Notes: generated from the sequence alone by a model not told the origin. A stretch of DNA of 64,000 nt from JBOEGW01 sp050633625 (GCA_050633625.1 JBOEGW010000004.1:434001-498000); one strand, 5' to 3'. Positions 52,614 to 61,771 are shown, counted from the first letter of the stretch. Numbers and translations are program-made.

Positions 52614-53825
52614 TTAACGCTCCAATACGGTGACTTGGGTGCCATCCGTCAGTTGCGGCATTGGTTCGGCCAAGACCTGATCGCCCGGCGCAATATCGCC
52701 TGAGATTTCTACAAGTGCGCCGCCGTCCCATGTGCGCAAGACCTCAACAGGTTGCGCTTTGATCACCCCGTCACGGATCACCATGACGGTGGCGGGATCG
52801 GTATTGGTTTCAACGGCGGCGGCGGGCAGCGCAAGGCCGTCTGCCTTTTCTTCAAGCACGATTTGACCTGAGGCAAACATGCCCCCCCTGAGCGCGCCGT
52901 CATCATTATTCAGGCTGACGAACACCGGCAACATGCGCGAGCCGGAAATCGCGACAGGGCTGATGCGATCGACAACCCCTGTGAAACTGCGCGCGTCAAA
53001 CCCCTCGACACTAAAGCTAACGGTTTGGCCGCGCGTCAATTTCGGTGCGGCCCCCACGGGCGCGGCGGCTTCGACTTCAAGCTGGTTGAGGTCCACCACA
53101 GTAAACAGCGGCGATCCGGTGCCCACAAAGGCCCCCGGATCAATGCTGCGTTGGGAAATCACCCCGTCAAACGGCGCGATCACTGTGGCGCGTTCAATCG
53201 AGGTGCGCGCGTTGTCCACGGCGGTTTCCTGCGCGGCCAAGGACGCTGTGAGTTGTTCCAGGGTGGAGCGGGCGCTGTCGAGTTGGTTTGGCGCGGCAAG
53301 GCCCCGTTCTACGAGCTGCTCTGTGCGTTCAAATTGGGTGCGCGCGTTGTCGGCTTGGGCACGGGTGGCCGCGGTTTGGCTCAGTTGTTGCGCCAGTTGG
53401 TTTTCCAGCGTGGCGACATCAAACTGCGCCAGCACATCGCCTTTCGCAACCGTATCGCCAGCGCGCCCGTTGACCGATACGAGCCGTGCGGAGACCTCGG
53501 CTGAGAGGTGCACTTGTTGGCCCGGCTCAAGCGATCCGGTGATGCGCAAGGCTTCAAACAAACGCTGGGGCGCAAGGGTAATCACCTCAAAGGGGGCAAG
53601 CTGCACCACAACCGGGGCTTCCACTTCGGCGGCCATTTCATCCGGCACCACGGCAGGTTTTGTTGCGAATTTGTAACCGCCGCCAGCGATGGCCGCGACA
53701 AGCACCACGCCAAGCACAATCAGCGGGCCTTTGCGGCGCTTGGGCGCGAGGCCCTGTTTGACACGTTCCGCATTCTCGCGCTCGCGTTTGTTCATGGCCC
53801 AGTCGGGTTTTTCCATCATGTTCAT
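52614..53825 (-). CDS. RND efflux periplasmic adaptor (membrane fusion protein)
   Basis: About 403 residues with a cytoplasmic basic head (NKRERENAERVKQ, KRRKG), one membrane helix (PLIVLGVVLVAAIAGGGYKF), a lipoyl-like segment (GSLEPGQQVHLSAEVSARLV, GDTVAKGDVLAQFDVATLEN), a coiled-coil hairpin (QLAQQLSQTAATRAQADNAR) and a return strand (ATVIAPFDGVISQRSIDPGA), the standard adaptor order. It is anchored as an uncleaved helix rather than a lipoprotein. It follows the MarR-like gene by 4 bp and precedes the pump gene. Confidence 0.93.
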   Translation of the reverse strand: MNMMEKPDWAMNKRERENAERVKQGLAPKRRKGPLIVLGVVLVAAIAGGGYKFATKPAVVPDEMAAEVEAPVVVQLAPFEVITLAPQRLFEALRITGSLEPGQQVHLSAEVSARLVSVNGRAGDTVAKGDVLAQFDVATLENQLAQQLSQTAATRAQADNARTQFERTEQLVERGLAAPNQLDSARSTLEQLTASLAAQETAVDNARTSIERATVIAPFDGVISQRSIDPGAFVGTGSPLFTVVDLNQLEVEAAAPVGAAPKLTRGQTVSFSVEGFDARSFTGVVDRISPVAISGSRMLPVFVSLNNDDGALRGGMFASGQIVLEEKADGLALPAAAVETNTDPATVMVIRDGVIKAQPVEVLRTWDGGALVEISGDIAPGDQVLAEPMPQLTDGTQVTVLER

Positions 53826-53829
53826 CGTC

Positions 53830-54303
53830 TCACTCCGACGTGAGGGCGGTTGCGCCCATCTGTTCAAGTCGCACCAACCACTCTTCCAAGAAGGTGGCGG
53901 AATGGCGCATAAATTCGATCATTTCTTCGGCGCGCGCCCGTTTGTCATTGTCGCCCGCGTCAAAGCGTTCGGCCACTGCTGCAATGGCCGCCGCGTTTGT
54001 GCGAAACCGCCGGGTCAGTTCGGTCATCATCTGGACGTAGGGTTGGTCGCAGGCTTCATAGGCATCGCCGCGGCTGCCAAGGGGGGACACGCGGTTGATC
54101 GCGCGTTTGTCTTCCAGAAGACGGGCATTTGTGGAGGCCGATCCTTTGGATATTGAGAGCGCTTTGGTCATTTGGGTGAGCGTGCGCGGCTCGCCTGCCA
54201 TGACCAAATAGCCCAAAATCTGCCCGGCAATGCGCGGAAAGCCCTCGGCCTGCATGATGAGGCCGACTTTTTCGATAAAATCTTGTGTTGCGTTCGCTGT
54301 CAT
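53830..54303 (-). CDS. MarR/GbsR-like repressor of the RND operon
   Basis: About 157 residues: FIEKVGLIMQAEGFPRIAGQ, ILGYLVMAGEPRTLTQMTKA, LSISKGSASTNARLLEDKRA (HTH), followed by a C-terminal helical region DAYEACDQPYVQMMTELTRR. This is the GbsR-like branch of winged-helix regulators. It is the first gene of the three-gene pump operon, and a perfect palindrome lies 30 bp upstream, so autorepression relieved by a pump substrate is likely. The ATG at 54303 was chosen on protein likeness; its ribosome binding site is weak. Confidence 0.88.
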   Translation of the reverse strand: MTANATQDFIEKVGLIMQAEGFPRIAGQILGYLVMAGEPRTLTQMTKALSISKGSASTNARLLEDKRAINRVSPLGSRGDAYEACDQPYVQMMTELTRRFRTNAAAIAAVAERFDAGDNDKRARAEEMIEFMRHSATFLEEWLVRLEQMGATALTSE

Positions 54304-54332
54304 AGGGGCCACATAGAGTGTTTGCGTCAATC

Positions 54333-54350
54333 GTTCAATATGAATTGAAC
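54333..54350. promoter_or_regulatory. Candidate operator of the RND pump operon
   Basis: GTTCAAT-ATGA-ATTGAAC is a perfect 7-bp inverted repeat of 18 bp, lying 30 bp upstream of the regulator start codon in an AT-rich stretch between the pump operon and ilvD. Confidence 0.7.
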
Positions 54351-54435
54351 AAAATGATTAAGGCATCAACAAGGCGTGCATTGCCCTTGTGCGCTTGGCG
54401 GTCTATTTAGCGAGCGAAACTTGAGGGAGAGTCCC

Positions 54436-56277
54436 ATGCCGTATTACCGTTCTCGCCGTTCAACACATGGGCGCAACATGGCCGGAGCCCGTGGGCTTTG
54501 GCGCGCCACCGGGATGACTGATGATGATTTTGGCAAACCGATTATTGCGGTGGTCAATTCGTTCACGCAGTTCGTGCCGGGGCATGTTCACCTCAAAGAT
54601 CTTGGGCAAATGGTGGCGCGCGAGATTGAGGCGGCGGGCGGTGTTGCCAAGGAATTCAACACGATCGCCGTGGATGACGGGATTGCGATGGGCCATGACG
54701 GGATGCTGTATTCGCTGCCCTCGCGTGAGCTGATTGCTGACAGTGTTGAATATATGGTCAATGCCCATTGCGCGGATGCGATGGTGTGTATTTCCAACTG
54801 CGACAAGATCACGCCGGGCATGATGATGGCGGCAATGCGTTTGAACATTCCGGTGATCTTTGTGTCGGGCGGGCCGATGGAGGCCGGCAAGGTGACGATT
54901 GATGACCTTGAGCAAGCGATTGACCTTGTTGATGCGATGGTTGTGGCGGCGGATGATTCATATTCCGACGAAGATGTGGACGCGATTGAGCGCGCGGCCT
55001 GTCCGACCTGTGGGTCGTGTTCGGGGATGTTCACGGCGAATTCGATGAACTGTCTGGCCGAAGCGCTCGGGCTTGCCTTGCCGGGCAATGGCTCGGTTTT
55101 GGCGACACATGCTGACCGCAAAAAGCTGTTTTTGGAGGCGGGGCGCAAGATCGTCGAAATCACCAAGGCGCATTATGAGGAAGAAAAACCGGGGTTGTTG
55201 CCCCGTGATATCGCCAGTTTTGACGCGTTTGAAAACGCGATGAGCCTTGATATTGCGATGGGTGGCTCGACAAATACTGTGCTGCACCTTTTGGCGATTG
55301 CCTATGAGGGCAAGGTGAATTTCACGATGGAGGACATTGATCGCCTCAGCCGCCAAGTGCCGGTGTTGTGCAAGGTTGCCCCGGCCAAACAAGATGTTCA
55401 CATGGAAGACGTGCACCGTGCGGGCGGGATCATGGGGATCCTTGGTGAAATGCTGCGCGCCGGGCTGATCCATGGTGAGGCGCGCACGATCCACAGCGAC
55501 ACAATGGCGGATGCGATTGCCAAGTGGGACGTGGCCGTGACCAATGATGTGGCTGTTGATTCTTTCTATCGTGCGGCCCCAGGGGGCGTGCGCACCACGC
55601 AGGCGTTTTCGACGGAAAACCGCTATAAAGAAGTAGATCGGGACCGGGTTGGCGGGGTGATCCGCTCAGCCGAAAACGCCTTTAGCCAAGACGGTGGTTT
55701 GGCGGTTCTGTCGGGCAATATCGCGCTCAACGGCTGTATCGTGAAGACAGCGGGCGTGGATGAGAGCATCCTGAAATTTACAGGCACGGCACGGGTTTAT
55801 GAAAGCCAAGATGATGCCGTGAACGGGATTTTGACCGGCAAAGTCGGCGCGGGCGAGGTTGTTGTTATTCGCTTTGAGGGGCCACAGGGCGGGCCGGGTA
55901 TGCAGGAAATGCTCTACCCGACGAGCTATCTGAAATCCAAAGGTTTGGGCAAGGATTGCGCGCTTCTGACCGATGGGCGGTTTTCGGGCGGCACCTCTGG
56001 GCTGTCGATTGGGCATGTCTCGCCAGAAGCGGCTGAGGGGGGATTGATTGGTCTTGTCGAAACCGGCGATACCATTGAGATCGACATTCCGGGGCGTAGT
56101 ATTCACCTCGCGGTGGATGAGGCCACGCTCGATGCGCGCCGCGCCGCCAAAGGCCCGCTGCCATGGACCCCGGCCCAGCCGCGCACTCGTGAAGTGTCCA
56201 CTGCGCTCAAGGCCTATGCGTTGCTCGCAAGCTCTGCGGCAAAAGGTGGCGTTCGCATTCTGCCGGATGACGCGTAA
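54436..56277 (+). CDS. ilvD: Dihydroxy-acid dehydratase
   Basis: A 613-residue Fe-S enzyme of branched-chain amino-acid synthesis, dehydrating dihydroxy-isovalerate and dihydroxy-methylvalerate. YYRSRRSTHGRNMAGARGLW is the standard start; cluster cysteines appear in VCISNCDKITPGMMMAAMRL and CPTCGSCSGMFTANSMNCLA; NGCIVKTAGVDES and LTDGRFSGGTSGLSIGHVSP mark the C-terminal domain. GAGGGAGAG precedes the ATG at 54436. A repeat copy starts 20 bp after its stop. Confidence 0.98.
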   Translation: MPYYRSRRSTHGRNMAGARGLWRATGMTDDDFGKPIIAVVNSFTQFVPGHVHLKDLGQMVAREIEAAGGVAKEFNTIAVDDGIAMGHDGMLYSLPSRELIADSVEYMVNAHCADAMVCISNCDKITPGMMMAAMRLNIPVIFVSGGPMEAGKVTIDDLEQAIDLVDAMVVAADDSYSDEDVDAIERAACPTCGSCSGMFTANSMNCLAEALGLALPGNGSVLATHADRKKLFLEAGRKIVEITKAHYEEEKPGLLPRDIASFDAFENAMSLDIAMGGSTNTVLHLLAIAYEGKVNFTMEDIDRLSRQVPVLCKVAPAKQDVHMEDVHRAGGIMGILGEMLRAGLIHGEARTIHSDTMADAIAKWDVAVTNDVAVDSFYRAAPGGVRTTQAFSTENRYKEVDRDRVGGVIRSAENAFSQDGGLAVLSGNIALNGCIVKTAGVDESILKFTGTARVYESQDDAVNGILTGKVGAGEVVVIRFEGPQGGPGMQEMLYPTSYLKSKGLGKDCALLTDGRFSGGTSGLSIGHVSPEAAEGGLIGLVETGDTIEIDIPGRSIHLAVDEATLDARRAAKGPLPWTPAQPRTREVSTALKAYALLASSAAKGGVRILPDDA

Positions 56278-56296
56278 AGCACAAGACAACTGGCAA

Positions 56297-56368
56297 AAGG
56301 GGGGCGCTGCCCCCCGCGCCGAAATGAATTTCGACGCTCCCCCCGAGGTATTTTGAAACCAAAGAAGG
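56297..56368 (+). repeat. Dispersed intergenic repeat, copy 9 (GAGGTATTT tail type, two hairpins)
   Basis: Hairpin 1 GGGGGGC-GCT-GCCCCCC; hairpin 2 CGAAAT-GA-ATTTCG; then CTCCCCCCGAGGTATTTTGA and AACCAAAGAAGG. The end merges into GGGGGCGGAAGGG, the ribosome binding region of the ABC exporter, whose ATG is 18 bp on. Compare copy 7 at 35024: the same two-hairpin order with compensating base changes in hairpin 2. Confidence 0.9.
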
Positions 56369-56386
56369 GGGCGGAAGGGCACGGGC

Positions 56387-58171
56387 ATGGCGCAGGGCGA
56401 CATCGAAGAAGAACGCGAAAAGTCTAAGGAAATCGGGGCATTAAGAGGGCTGGTTCCCTTTGTGGCGCCTTACAAAGGTTTGCTTGCGGCGGCATTGGTG
56501 GCGCTTGTGGTGACGGCTGGGATTTCGCTCGTGATGCCGATGGCGGTGCGGCGGGTGATTGACGGATTCAACGTGTCGACGGACGTGTTGTTGGACAAAT
56601 ATTTCCTTGCTGCGTTGGTTGTCGCGATCTTGTTGGCGCTGGGCACGGGGCTTCGTTACTATCTTGTGACGCGGCTTGGTGAGCGGGTTGTGGCGGATAT
56701 TCGCAAGGCGGTTTTTGCGCGTGTGATTGACATGAGTCCGGCGTTTTTTGAGCGGATCATGACGGGCGAAGTGTTGAGCCGGATCACCACGGACACCACG
56801 TTGATTTTGTCGGTGATTGGTTCGTCGGTTTCGGTGGCGCTGCGCAATGTGCTGATCTTTGTGGGCGGGTTTGTGATGTTGCTCTTAACATCGGCCAAGC
56901 TCACCGGCCTTGTTTTGTTGATCGTTCCGGCGGTGATTGTGCCGATTGTGATTTTGGGGCGGCGGATGCGCAAGCTGAGCCGGGAAAATCAGGACTGGAT
57001 CGCGAAATCATCTGGATCAGCGTCAGAAGCTTTGCTGTCGGTGCAAACCGTTCAGGCCTTCACCCATGAAACACCCACGCGCGAGGCCTTTTCTGACGTC
57101 ACGGAGGAAAGCTATCGTTCGGCGCAAAAGCGCATCACCACGCGGGCTTTGATGACGGTGATTGTGATCACCTTGATTTTCTCGGGTGTGGTGGGTGTTT
57201 TGTGGATCGGGATGCATGATGTGCGCGGTGGTGACATGTCGATCGGGGCACTTGTGCAGTTCGTGATCTATGCGGTGATGGTCGCGGGGGCTGTTGGTGC
57301 TTTGTCGGAAATCTGGTCCGAGTTGCAGCGCGCGGCAGGGGCGACGGAACGTCTTGTGGAGTTGCTCAATTCTGAAGACGCTGTGAACGACCCGAAGGCG
57401 CCTTTGGCTTTGGCGGAGCCTGTGCGCGGTGAAATCACCTTTGAGGATGTGACGTTTCGCTATCCTGCGCGCCCGGATGCAGTGGCGCTGGGGGCTGTGA
57501 ATTTGACGATTGAGCCGGGGGAAACCGTGGCTTTGGTTGGCCCGTCAGGGGCCGGGAAATCGACTGTTATTCAATTGCTTCAACGGTTTTATGATCCGCA
57601 ACAAGGGGCGATCAAGATTGATGGGGTGGATATTGCGCAGTTGAGCCGTGGCGCGTTTCGCCGCCATATTGCCTTGGTGCCGCAAGACGCTGTGATTTTT
57701 GCCACAACCGCGCGCGAGAACATCCGGTTTGGTCGTTTGGACGCCACGGACGCGGAGGTTGAGGCCGCCGCAAAGGCCGCTGCGGCTCATGAGTTCCTTG
57801 CGAAATTGCCGGACGGCTATGACAGCTATGTGGGCGAGCGCGGCGTGATGCTTTCGGGGGGGCAAAAGCAACGCATCGCTATTGCGCGCGCGATCTTGCG
57901 TGATGCGCCGATCTTGTTGTTGGATGAGGCGACCTCGGCTTTGGATGCCCAAAGCGAGCGCGCTGTGCAATTGGCGGTCGATGAGATGGCCAAAGGGCGC
58001 ACGACTTTGATCATTGCGCACCGTTTGGCGACTGTGAAAAAGGCGGATCGGATCGTGGTGTTTGAGGATGGGAAAGTTGTGGCGCAGGGCACCCATGATG
58101 CGCTTGTGGCGCAAGGCGGATTGTATGCGCGGCTCGCCAAGTTGCAGTTTACCGATGGGGCCACGCTGTAG
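56387..58171 (+). CDS. ABC exporter, fused membrane and ATPase domains (MsbA-related)
   Basis: A 594-residue half-transporter: an N-terminal six-helix domain (LVPFVAPYKGLLAAALVALV; VALVVTAGISLVMPMAVRR; later VITLIFSGVVGVLWIG) and a C-terminal ATPase with Walker A VGPSGAGKSTVIQLLQRFYD, signature MLSGGQKQRIAIARAI and Walker B ILLLDEATSALDAQSE. Close relatives are labelled MsbA-related with unknown lipid or drug substrate. It works as a homodimer. The gene is preceded by a repeat copy whose tail supplies the ribosome binding region. Confidence 0.93.
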   Translation: MAQGDIEEEREKSKEIGALRGLVPFVAPYKGLLAAALVALVVTAGISLVMPMAVRRVIDGFNVSTDVLLDKYFLAALVVAILLALGTGLRYYLVTRLGERVVADIRKAVFARVIDMSPAFFERIMTGEVLSRITTDTTLILSVIGSSVSVALRNVLIFVGGFVMLLLTSAKLTGLVLLIVPAVIVPIVILGRRMRKLSRENQDWIAKSSGSASEALLSVQTVQAFTHETPTREAFSDVTEESYRSAQKRITTRALMTVIVITLIFSGVVGVLWIGMHDVRGGDMSIGALVQFVIYAVMVAGAVGALSEIWSELQRAAGATERLVELLNSEDAVNDPKAPLALAEPVRGEITFEDVTFRYPARPDAVALGAVNLTIEPGETVALVGPSGAGKSTVIQLLQRFYDPQQGAIKIDGVDIAQLSRGAFRRHIALVPQDAVIFATTARENIRFGRLDATDAEVEAAAKAAAAHEFLAKLPDGYDSYVGERGVMLSGGQKQRIAIARAILRDAPILLLDEATSALDAQSERAVQLAVDEMAKGRTTLIIAHRLATVKKADRIVVFEDGKVVAQGTHDALVAQGGLYARLAKLQFTDGATL

Positions 58172-58270
58172 CCTTGCTGTTTCTGCGTAACGTCACCCTT
58201 GCTATCGCGCCCTAAACCCCCCATTCTTTTCGCAAATCCAATTAGAAAACCTACTTCTGGGGAGGAGTTT

Positions 58271-60169
58271 ATGGGACGTTATACTTTCGAAGGGATGCAG
58301 TCGCGCGAGGCCATCCAAAACGAAAAACCCTATGCAGAACGCAATGTGCCGGCGACGATTTACGGGTTGTTGTCCGAGACGGTTTCGAAACACGCAAATC
58401 GAAACGCCGTGTCCTTCCAGATTCTATCTGGACCGACGGACAAGGCGGAAACTTTTGATTGGCAGACTTTCCACGACAAATCTGTGCAAACGGCGAACCT
58501 GTTTCGGGAGCTTGGCATTGGTGAAAAAGACGTTGTGGCCTATGTTTTGCCGAACGCCAATGAGACCTTGCTGACCCTGATGGGGGGGATGATTGCGGGG
58601 ATTGTGAACCCGATCAATCCGATGCTGGAAGCCGAGCAAATCGGCGCGATTTTGCGCGAAACGGGCGCGAAAGTTGTCGTTACGCTCAAAGGGTTCCCTA
58701 AGACGGATGTGGCGGAGAAAACCCATGCGGCGGTGGCTCTGGCCCCGGATGTGAAGCACGTTCTTGAGATTGACCTGAACCGCTATTTGACGCCGCCTAA
58801 AAGCTGGATCGTGCCGCTTATTCGGCCCAAGGTGAAGCCCACCCATAATGCGAAGGTGCAGGACTTCAACAAGGCGATTGCGCGCCAGCCAAAGACGCTC
58901 AATTTTGCCGATAGTACTGAGGATCGTGTGGCGGCGTATTTCCACACCGGCGGCACCACGGGGATGCCGAAAGTCGCGCAACATACCTACTCTGGCATTA
59001 TGTATAACGGCTGGATTGGGGCGAATTTGCTCTATGAAGAGACCGATGTGATCATCTGCCCGCTGCCTTTGTTCCACGTCTTCGCGGTGCACGTCATCTT
59101 TATGTCTGTGATGACAGCCGGGGCGCATGTGGTGTTCCCGACACCTGCCGGGTATCGCGGCGAAGGGGTGTTTGACAATTTCTGGAAGCTGATTGAGCGC
59201 TACGGGGTGACTTTTGTGATCACCGTGCCAACGGCGATTTCGGCGCTGATGCAGCGGCCAGTGGATGCGAATGTTGATACGCTCAAGGTGGCGTTTTCCG
59301 GGTCCGCGCCTCTGCCGGTGGAGCTGTACAATCGGTTTGAAAAAGCCACCGATGTCACGATTGTGGAGGGCTATGGGCTGACGGAGGCGACCTGCCTTGT
59401 GTCGGTGAACCCAACGGAAGGCGACAAGAAAATCGGCTCTGTTGGTATTCCGTTCCCCTACACGGACGTTAAGATTCTGATCTGCGATGCGGATGGGACG
59501 ATCAGCAAAGAATGTGGCGTGGATGAGGTTGGCGAGATTTGTGTCTCCAACCCCGGCGTGAACCTGGGCCATACCTATACCGAAGACGCGAAAAATGTTG
59601 GGCTTTATGCGGGTGGGCAGTATTTGCGCACCGGCGATTTGGGGCGCATCGACGAAGATGGGTATCTGTGGATCACCGGGCGCGCCAAGGACATCATCAT
59701 TCGCGGGGGGCACAACATTGATCCTGCCGAGATTGAGGAAGCTCTGGCGGGGCATCCGGCTGTGGCCTTTGTGGGGGCGATTGGCCAACCAGACGCTGTA
59801 GCGGGCGAATTGCCCTGTGCCTTTGTGGAGCTTGTGGCCGGGGCAACGGCGACGGAAGAAGAGCTGATCGCCTATGCGAAGGATCATATCAGCGAGCGCG
59901 CTGCCATGCCCAAACATATCGACATTCTTGACGAGCTGCCAAAAACGGCTGTGGGCAAGGTCTTTAAGCCCGATTTGCGCAAGTCCGCGATCACGCGGGT
60001 TTATGAGGCGGCGCTGGCGGATGCCGGGCATGCTGTCACGGTGGTGGCTGTTGTCGAGGACAAGAAACGCGGGTTGGTGGCGCAGATCAAGGCGAATGGC
60101 GCGGTCGATCAGGACGCCGTGGCGCAAACGCTAGGCGCTTTCACCCGGCCGTTTGATTGGGTCGACTGA
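58271..60169 (+). CDS. Acyl-CoA synthetase (AMP-forming)
   Basis: A 632-residue ANL-superfamily enzyme that activates an organic acid as acyl-AMP, then acyl-CoA. The P-loop motif is AYFHTGGTTGMPKVAQHTYS, the second motif VEGYGLTEATCLVSVN, and the hinge region YLRTGDLGRIDEDGYLWITG with GRAKDIIIRGGHNIDPAEIE; the catalytic Lys is in LPKTAVGKVFKPDLRK. GGAGGAG lies 5 bp before the ATG at 58271. The substrate is unclear; the length fits medium- to long-chain or aromatic acyl-CoA ligases. Ends in a good terminator. Confidence 0.92.
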   Translation: MGRYTFEGMQSREAIQNEKPYAERNVPATIYGLLSETVSKHANRNAVSFQILSGPTDKAETFDWQTFHDKSVQTANLFRELGIGEKDVVAYVLPNANETLLTLMGGMIAGIVNPINPMLEAEQIGAILRETGAKVVVTLKGFPKTDVAEKTHAAVALAPDVKHVLEIDLNRYLTPPKSWIVPLIRPKVKPTHNAKVQDFNKAIARQPKTLNFADSTEDRVAAYFHTGGTTGMPKVAQHTYSGIMYNGWIGANLLYEETDVIICPLPLFHVFAVHVIFMSVMTAGAHVVFPTPAGYRGEGVFDNFWKLIERYGVTFVITVPTAISALMQRPVDANVDTLKVAFSGSAPLPVELYNRFEKATDVTIVEGYGLTEATCLVSVNPTEGDKKIGSVGIPFPYTDVKILICDADGTISKECGVDEVGEICVSNPGVNLGHTYTEDAKNVGLYAGGQYLRTGDLGRIDEDGYLWITGRAKDIIIRGGHNIDPAEIEEALAGHPAVAFVGAIGQPDAVAGELPCAFVELVAGATATEEELIAYAKDHISERAAMPKHIDILDELPKTAVGKVFKPDLRKSAITRVYEAALADAGHAVTVVAVVEDKKRGLVAQIKANGAVDQDAVAQTLGAFTRPFDWVD

Positions 60170-60187
60170 TCTGAAACATGCAAGTCT

Positions 60188-60220
60188 AAAGGGCCTCATC
60201 TTCGGATGGGGCCTTTTCTT
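60188..60220 (+). terminator. Terminator of the acyl-CoA synthetase gene
   Basis: AAGGGCCTCATC and GATGGGGCCTTTT form a 10-12 bp stem with a stable TTCG tetraloop and a T run. Confidence 0.9.
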
Positions 60221-60307
60221 TTGGGGGAGGGCGATTTGGCCCTGCCGCAACATCAGGGCCAAAACAGGTGCGCATGACGGCGCTGTACTGGTCACGCAAC
60301 GCCGTTG

Positions 60308-60895
60308 TTAATGCAGTTTCTCTGCGAGGTTGATGGACACTGCCTGATTGCGGGTGCCCGCGATTTCAAGCACCGGGCCAGCGGCGCTCACGTCGAGGCC
60401 CAGAGGCGAAAGCCAACGCGGCCAGGTGGCCGGGATCAAGGCGAGAAGCTCGACAGCGCCTTGGGCGCGGCTGGAGGCGACCATTTCGCGGATCAGTCGC
60501 AAGTGCACGGGGCGGCGAAGACGCTGTGCGATGTTCGGGTCGACAAACACGCGGCTGCTTTCCCAGACATTGGCGGCCACGGGGGCGGTGCCATAGAGCA
60601 GCGTCGAGGGGATGTCGCCCAGCAAGCCCAACTGCGCATCGCGGATCATGTAGCTATAGATGCCACAGCGCGCGGTTGTGGGTGTCAGCCGGACGCCGGC
60701 GAGGACTTTGCCGCGCGCATGAACCGCCACCCAGCGGCTTGCCGGAGTGTCATATTGGTCGAACTCCATCCCGTCCGCTTCGGGTAAGTCCCATTTGTTT
60801 CGCACGATGAAAGTTTCTCGCCTTGCGCGAAGTACATTTGCGAAAAGCTCGCCATAGTTGTGAAGATTGGCAAATGAAAGAGTGGTGGTCTGCAT
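60308..60895 (-). CDS. Acyl-homoserine-lactone synthase (LuxI family)
   Basis: A 195-residue autoinducer synthase that joins S-adenosylmethionine to an acyl chain from acyl-ACP to make an acyl-homoserine lactone. All LuxI invariant positions are present: Arg25/26, Phe29, Trp35, Glu44, Asp46, Asp49, Arg69 (AGVRLTPTT), Glu112 and Arg115 (WESSRVFVDP). GGAGG lies 5 bp before the ATG at 60895. It is downstream of and co-directional with the LuxR gene, with 77 bp between. Chain length cannot be predicted from the sequence with confidence. Confidence 0.95.
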   Translation of the reverse strand: MQTTTLSFANLHNYGELFANVLRARRETFIVRNKWDLPEADGMEFDQYDTPASRWVAVHARGKVLAGVRLTPTTARCGIYSYMIRDAQLGLLGDIPSTLLYGTAPVAANVWESSRVFVDPNIAQRLRRPVHLRLIREMVASSRAQGAVELLALIPATWPRWLSPLGLDVSAAGPVLEIAGTRNQAVSINLAEKLH

Positions 60896-60972
60896 AGGAT
60901 CCTCCAAGTCAGGTTAAGTGCACAATCCGCACGCACCCTTTGGGCAATCCTTACAGGCTATGAGGGCGGCTC

Positions 60973-61584
60973 TTAGAGGAGCCGGTAATCCTTGGCACGT
61001 TGGATGGCTTCGGCAGAGGTACGAGCGAATAGTTTTTTGCGGGCCGAGGCGAGGCGGGCCTTAAAGGCGCTCTCGGAAATTCCGAGCCTCGCGGCACCGG
61101 CCGCATACCTGTCCCCCGAGGCGACCACTTCGAGCGCTTCGATTTCAGCGCGCGTCAAGTGATCTGGGGGTTGGCTTTCGTGGTGCAGCCGCAGGACAAC
61201 GCCCGTGACGGCCGCGATTTCTTCTTCGGTGAACTCCCGATCCGCGCGCGCGACACCGGCAATGGTGCGCGATGAGATCGGGCCACAAGACACACATACA
61301 CCGTAATTCAGGCCAAAATCCTTGGCCTCTTCCATAATTCCAAAAGGGTCGGGCAACTCGATCTCGCTCCACCGGGTTGCCCCGCTTTGCGACAAGCCCC
61401 AAGCCACCATCGGGTCACGCAGGGCATATGCGTTTTGAGTGTAGTGCTCGATCCAATCGTCAGGATAGGTGCGAAACATAAGCAAAGGGGCGGCAAAGCG
61501 AAGATGCAGCGCGAGGAAATATCCCGCCGGAGCCTGTTGGCTCAGGTCTTCGAGAAAATCGTCAATATTTTGATTCCGGCCCAT
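60973..61584 (-). CDS. LuxR-family quorum-sensing regulator
   Basis: About 203 residues from the ATG at 61584, chosen because relatives start a few residues before the FLEDL helix. The autoinducer-binding domain holds Trp44, Tyr48, Asp57, Pro58 and Trp72 (YPDDWIEHY, RDPMVAWG, TRWSEI), all equivalent to the TraR/LuxR contacts. The C-terminal HTH is LTRAEIEALEVVASGDRYAA, ARLGISESAFKARLASARKK. It pairs with luxI downstream. An inverted repeat 165 bp upstream (61749-61771) could be its own operator. Confidence 0.92.
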   Translation of the reverse strand: MGRNQNIDDFLEDLSQQAPAGYFLALHLRFAAPLLMFRTYPDDWIEHYTQNAYALRDPMVAWGLSQSGATRWSEIELPDPFGIMEEAKDFGLNYGVCVSCGPISSRTIAGVARADREFTEEEIAAVTGVVLRLHHESQPPDHLTRAEIEALEVVASGDRYAAGAARLGISESAFKARLASARKKLFARTSAEAIQRAKDYRLL

Positions 61585-61748
61585 ACCCCTAGGTAATGCC
61601 GAAGATTTGCGATTCACAACCCCATAGCGTGTCATAACGATAGTCACTCTCGTTTAAATTGAAAAACAGCCTACTAAGGATGATACGGATCTTTTAGATA
61701 GGTAAGGAATTCCAGCAGTTTTGGAAAGACTGTCGAAAAGATCGTCCT

Positions 61749-61771
61749 AAATTGCGAACAGATTGCAATTT
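61749..61771. promoter_or_regulatory. Inverted repeat upstream of luxR
   Basis: AAATTGC-N9-GCAATTT is a perfect 7-bp inverted repeat; GCAATT recurs at 61775-61780. It lies in an AT-rich stretch between the luxR start and tRNA-Thr, so it could be an operator or a promoter element. It does not match a classic lux box. Confidence 0.45.

Noticed and set aside
58424..60127. 567-codon frame opposite the acyl-CoA synthetase
   Set aside because: Antisense shadow; His/Arg-rich with no motif.
60896..60972. lux box between luxR and luxI
   Set aside because: Stretches such as CTGTAAGGATTGCCC look suggestive but do not form an inverted repeat of the expected 18-20 bp.
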